DNA of 7,434 bases from an uncultured Clostridia bacterium (GTDB lineage: Bacteria; Bacillota; Clostridia; Oscillospirales; Ruminococcaceae): assembly GCA_946183095.1 (NCBI GenBank), contig CAMHBE010000083.1, positions 1 to 7,434 of the forward strand, given 5' to 3'. The notes under the pieces are model-generated. The model searched no databases and was not told the DNA's origin. It saw nothing but the letters and a program-made list of their open reading frames with translations. Position numbers and translations under genes: made by a program. Positions 4,906-7,434 of this stretch are shown here, piece after piece (the stretch's first letter is position 1; the number at the start of each line of letters is the position of its first letter).

Positions 4906-7155
4906 ATGGCAAAAAGATCAAGAAACACGGATATCATTATAGCAGCGGTAATACTGCTGATCTTAGCAGGCAGCTTACTGCTGTTGCTGATGATGCCGGA
5001 AAATGAGCGGGAAAACGAAAGCTCCGTCTCAGCAGAACTCACACTTTCCGACTTCAACGGAAAGAGAGCCGGTGTGGTTACAGGCTCATTTCATGATACC
5101 GTCATACGCAGGGTGTTTCCCGAATCCTCGATATCGGAATACAACACTGTTTCCGATCTGATAACCGCGCTGATATCGGACAAGATAGATTTCTTTCTGA
5201 ATATGACGGAGGCTGCTGCCGCTATCGTAAAGGAAAGACCGGAGCTTACATATATAGATATACCTGTCGAGCGGTCTTACATGGGGGCGATGTTTCCGAA
5301 AACATCCGAGAGTGATAAGCTGAGGGCAGAATTTGATGAGTTCGTTACATCGCTGAAAAACAGCGGTACACTGGACAGTATCACAGAATACTGGAAAAGT
5401 GATGACGCTTCCGGCAGGAAAATCGATATGGGCGGTCTGAACGCCGAGAACGGAACGATCAACTTTGCCAATAACACGATAAACCCGCCTATGTCATATA
5501 TCTCCGAAGGCGGATATGCCGGTGTCGAACCGGATATAATGGTGAGATTCTGCCGTGAATACGGGTATGGTCTGAACCTGATAGATGTTGATACGAGCGG
5601 CATTTTGTCCGGCATCGCGTCCGGGATGTATGATATAGCTATGGGCAATATGGTCATCACCGAAGAGCGCAGGGAGAGCGCAAACTTCTCTGTGCCTTAT
5701 AATTCGGGAGAGCTTGTGCTTATAACGCTGAACGGGACAAGCGGCTTACCCGTCAAGGCAGTTCCGGCAATAACCGTTGACGAGCTGAACAGCGCCGGCC
5801 GCAAAGTAGGTGTCGGCATAGGAACGGCAGGAATGTATGCGGTCGAGAAATATCTGCCGGATGCGAAGGAACTTATGTTAGACAGTGTCGCTACTGCTGT
5901 GGAAGCGCTGCGTGCAGGGAAGATAGATGCGTATGTATATGACCGGCGGCAGCTCCAGATCGCTCTGGATAACGGCGCATCCGGAGTAATGCTGCTTGAC
6001 GAAAACCTCGGAGAGCCGACAGATGTGGCGGTAGGACTGTCAAGAGCAACAAAGATAAGCGGTCTTGAAGACAGCATAAACCGTTTTATTGCAGAAAAAA
6101 AGGCGGACGGAACTCTCGACGATATGTATACGCGCTGGGCCTCCAATAAAAATTATACCATGCCCGAAATTGCTCCTGCGGCTTCTCTGAAGTTCACGAT
6201 CGTCGTCGGAACGTCGGGAGTTGTGGAACCGTACAGCTTCTACTGCAGCAACATCCTTACCGGATACGATATCGAAATGGCAAGTAGATTTGCTGCTTGG
6301 CTGGGCGCGGATATCAAGTTCAAAGTCTTTGATTATACCGGTATTATTAACGTTACAGATGAACGCAGGGAGGTCATTGATTTTTCCGACCCGATATACT
6401 CTATAGAAAACGGGATAATGGTAGCCGCCGTTCCTGTCGGAAAAACAGTATCGGAGCAGTCATGGCTCGACAGCATCATATTGAGCTTTGAAAAGAACTT
6501 CATCCGTGAAGACCGCTGGAAGCTGATAGTTGAGGGAATAGGCACCACCTGCTTTATAACCGTGCTTTCGGCGATATTCGGCTCGGTGCTCGCATTCCTC
6601 ATCTGTATTTTCAGACGCACCGGCAGCAGACTTGCAAACGCTGTCAGCAATATATATGTCAAGCTGCTGCAAGGAACACCGATAGTCGTGCTGCTGATGA
6701 TACTGTACTATCTCGTACTCGGCAAGTCCGGGCTGGCGGCGGAATGGGTGGCTGTCATCGGCTTTACGCTCAATTTCGGAGCGTATGCTTCCGAGATAAT
6801 GCGTTCGGGTATCGAGAGCATCGACGCCGGACAGCGAGAAGCCGCACTTGCTCTCGGCTACAGCGAGCATCAGACGTTCTTCCGCTTCATCCTCCCACAG
6901 GCGGCAGTGCGTTTCCTGCCCGTTTATAACGGCGAGATAGTCTCGCTGCTGAAAAGCACCTCTATAGTCGGCTACATAGCGATACAAGACCTTACAAAAA
7001 TGAGTGACATTATCCGCAGCCGCACTTACGAAGCGTTCTTCCCGCTGATAGCGACGGCGGTGATCTACTTCATTCTGGCGTGGCTTATTTCGCTGTTACT
7101 GAAATTTATCCTGAAAAAAGTCAGCCCCGTGAGAAAGACAGACACAGCAAAATGA
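4906..7155 (+). CDS. Fused amino-acid ABC transporter: tandem binding-protein half-domains plus HisM/GlnP-type permease
   Basis: This 749-residue membrane protein should bind a polar amino acid or similar small solute outside the cell and move it inward with a separate ATPase. Residues 10-30 form an N-terminal membrane anchor without a lipobox cysteine. Family-3 solute-binding half-domains follow: C-half (46-164), N-half (184-278), C-half (288-412), N-half (428-510). The two C-halves both have GK-x-GV near the start and end in GTLD with a tryptophan eight or nine residues later. The N-halves carry ITEER (251-255) and VTDER (483-487), whose arginine normally grips the substrate carboxylate. 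The second N-half is 15 residues shorter, lacking the segment equivalent to 236-250. Residues 535-735 are the permease, with hydrophobic spans near 541-569, 585-606, 610-628 and 709-733, and the EAA loop EAALALGYSEHQTFFRFILPQA around 645-666, which docks the ATPase. GGAG at 4896-4899 supports the start. No ATPase gene lies next to it here. Confidence 0.88.
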   Translation: MAKRSRNTDIIIAAVILLILAGSLLLLLMMPENERENESSVSAELTLSDFNGKRAGVVTGSFHDTVIRRVFPESSISEYNTVSDLITALISDKIDFFLNMTEAAAAIVKERPELTYIDIPVERSYMGAMFPKTSESDKLRAEFDEFVTSLKNSGTLDSITEYWKSDDASGRKIDMGGLNAENGTINFANNTINPPMSYISEGGYAGVEPDIMVRFCREYGYGLNLIDVDTSGILSGIASGMYDIAMGNMVITEERRESANFSVPYNSGELVLITLNGTSGLPVKAVPAITVDELNSAGRKVGVGIGTAGMYAVEKYLPDAKELMLDSVATAVEALRAGKIDAYVYDRRQLQIALDNGASGVMLLDENLGEPTDVAVGLSRATKISGLEDSINRFIAEKKADGTLDDMYTRWASNKNYTMPEIAPAASLKFTIVVGTSGVVEPYSFYCSNILTGYDIEMASRFAAWLGADIKFKVFDYTGIINVTDERREVIDFSDPIYSIENGIMVAAVPVGKTVSEQSWLDSIILSFEKNFIREDRWKLIVEGIGTTCFITVLSAIFGSVLAFLICIFRRTGSRLANAVSNIYVKLLQGTPIVVLLMILYYLVLGKSGLAAEWVAVIGFTLNFGAYASEIMRSGIESIDAGQREAALALGYSEHQTFFRFILPQAAVRFLPVYNGEIVSLLKSTSIVGYIAIQDLTKMSDIIRSRTYEAFFPLIATAVIYFILAWLISLLLKFILKKVSPVRKTDTAK

Positions 7156-7310
7156 GTATGATATGCCATGAAGTTTTACAAACGGAGGTGATGCGCATTT
7201 CCGCTCACACAGACCGATCGCTTGCGGTCAAAGTAAGAAAACGCTGAGGGCAGATTCGTGCTTTTGCTCTCGGACGGTGGGTATGCACGAAAAAGTTGGG
7301 AAGGAATGAT

Positions 7311-7385
7311 ATGATCCGGTATCGCGTCAGACAAGATGCAGCCGAGAAAGCTTATCGGTCGGCTCAGATAGCGGAGGTCTTATGA
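7311..7385 (+). CDS. Possible 24-residue small protein or leader peptide
   Basis: A short frame begins MIRYRVRQDAAEK and ends AQIAEVL. A good ribosome site, GGGAAGGA at 7298-7305, lies five bases before the ATG. Its stop TGA overlaps the next start in the arrangement ATGA, and its last codons contain the next gene's ribosome site, a layout typical of translational coupling. I recognise no family. It could be a leader peptide, a small protein or the tail of a decayed gene, since the same frame is open back to 7248. Confidence 0.3.
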   Translation: MIRYRVRQDAAEKAYRSAQIAEVL

Positions 7386-7434
7386 AAGCTGCAAAAAAAA
7401 CGCCTGCAAACCGCGGACCGGATATCAGACCACA
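7382..7434 (+). CDS. Start of an unidentified gene running off the window edge
   Basis: An ATG at 7382 follows GGAGG (7373-7377) by four bases and opens a frame beginning MKAAKKTPANRGPDIRP that is still open at the window end. The N-terminus is basic and proline-rich and I recognise no family. It is not the start expected of an ABC ATPase, which would show a strand such as LEIKNL within the first ten residues. Only 17 codons are visible, so reality and function are uncertain. Confidence 0.33.
   Translation, partial: MKAAKKTPANRGPDIRP

Noticed and set aside
7191..7247. Frame of 18 codons after a full GGAGGTGAT ribosome site
   Set aside because: The site lies almost on top of the ATG, too close for normal initiation, and the frame is tiny with no recognisable product. 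The ribosome site may be a relic of a lost gene.
7255..7291. Inverted repeat TTCGTGC/GCACGAA as a terminator after the transporter
   Set aside because: The stem is only seven pairs with a 23-nt loop and is followed by A-rich rather than T-rich sequence.

Overview
The window looks like chromosomal DNA of a Gram-positive gut or rumen Clostridia-type bacterium, most likely a Ruminococcus-like Oscillospiraceae. The grounds are strong AGGAGG-type ribosome sites, extended -10 sigma-A promoters, a mid-range base composition and a kind of fused amino-acid transporter I associate with that group. The taxonomic call is inference. All well-supported genes lie on the plus strand.

Region 1 (about 1-2810) is a decaying prophage packaging and portal module. 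A promoter at 72-100, overlaid by TGTCA repeats, precedes a short terminase small subunit (156-374), a terminase large subunit broken into an ATPase piece (343-954) and a nuclease piece (938-1549), and an SPP1 gp6-like portal protein (1560-2804) that appears to lack its usual C-terminal tail. No scaffold, capsid, head-tail or lysis gene follows. The terminase break has a readable cause: 12 bases at 935-946 encode the conserved RDVP in one frame and the conserved EMYR in another. This is the signature of a deletion between two short direct repeats.

Region 2 (about 2890-4430) is a self-contained transcription unit. It has a near-consensus promoter (TTTACA, 17 bp, TATAAT with TG extension), a leader of about 140 nt, one gene and a strong intrinsic terminator. 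The 431-residue product joins a leucine-carboxyl/O-methyltransferase-like domain to a C-terminal STAS (anti-sigma-factor-antagonist) domain with an intact SSAGL site. This is the most intriguing protein in the window: it would link a methyltransferase fold to a partner-switching module.

Region 3 (4430-7155) is a 540-bp non-coding stretch with a second extended -10 promoter and a leader of about 210 nt, then a 749-residue membrane protein. That protein carries four half-domains of the family-3 amino-acid-binding protein in the order C-half, N-half, C-half, N-half, followed by a HisM/GlnP-type permease domain with the EAA motif. The last N-half is 15 residues shorter than the first. No ATP-binding partner gene is present within the window.

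Region 4 (7156-7434) holds no convincing large gene. It contains a pair of small overlapping reading frames with good ribosome sites, the second running off the end.

The three main units appear independently transcribed, and nothing in the sequence ties them into one pathway.
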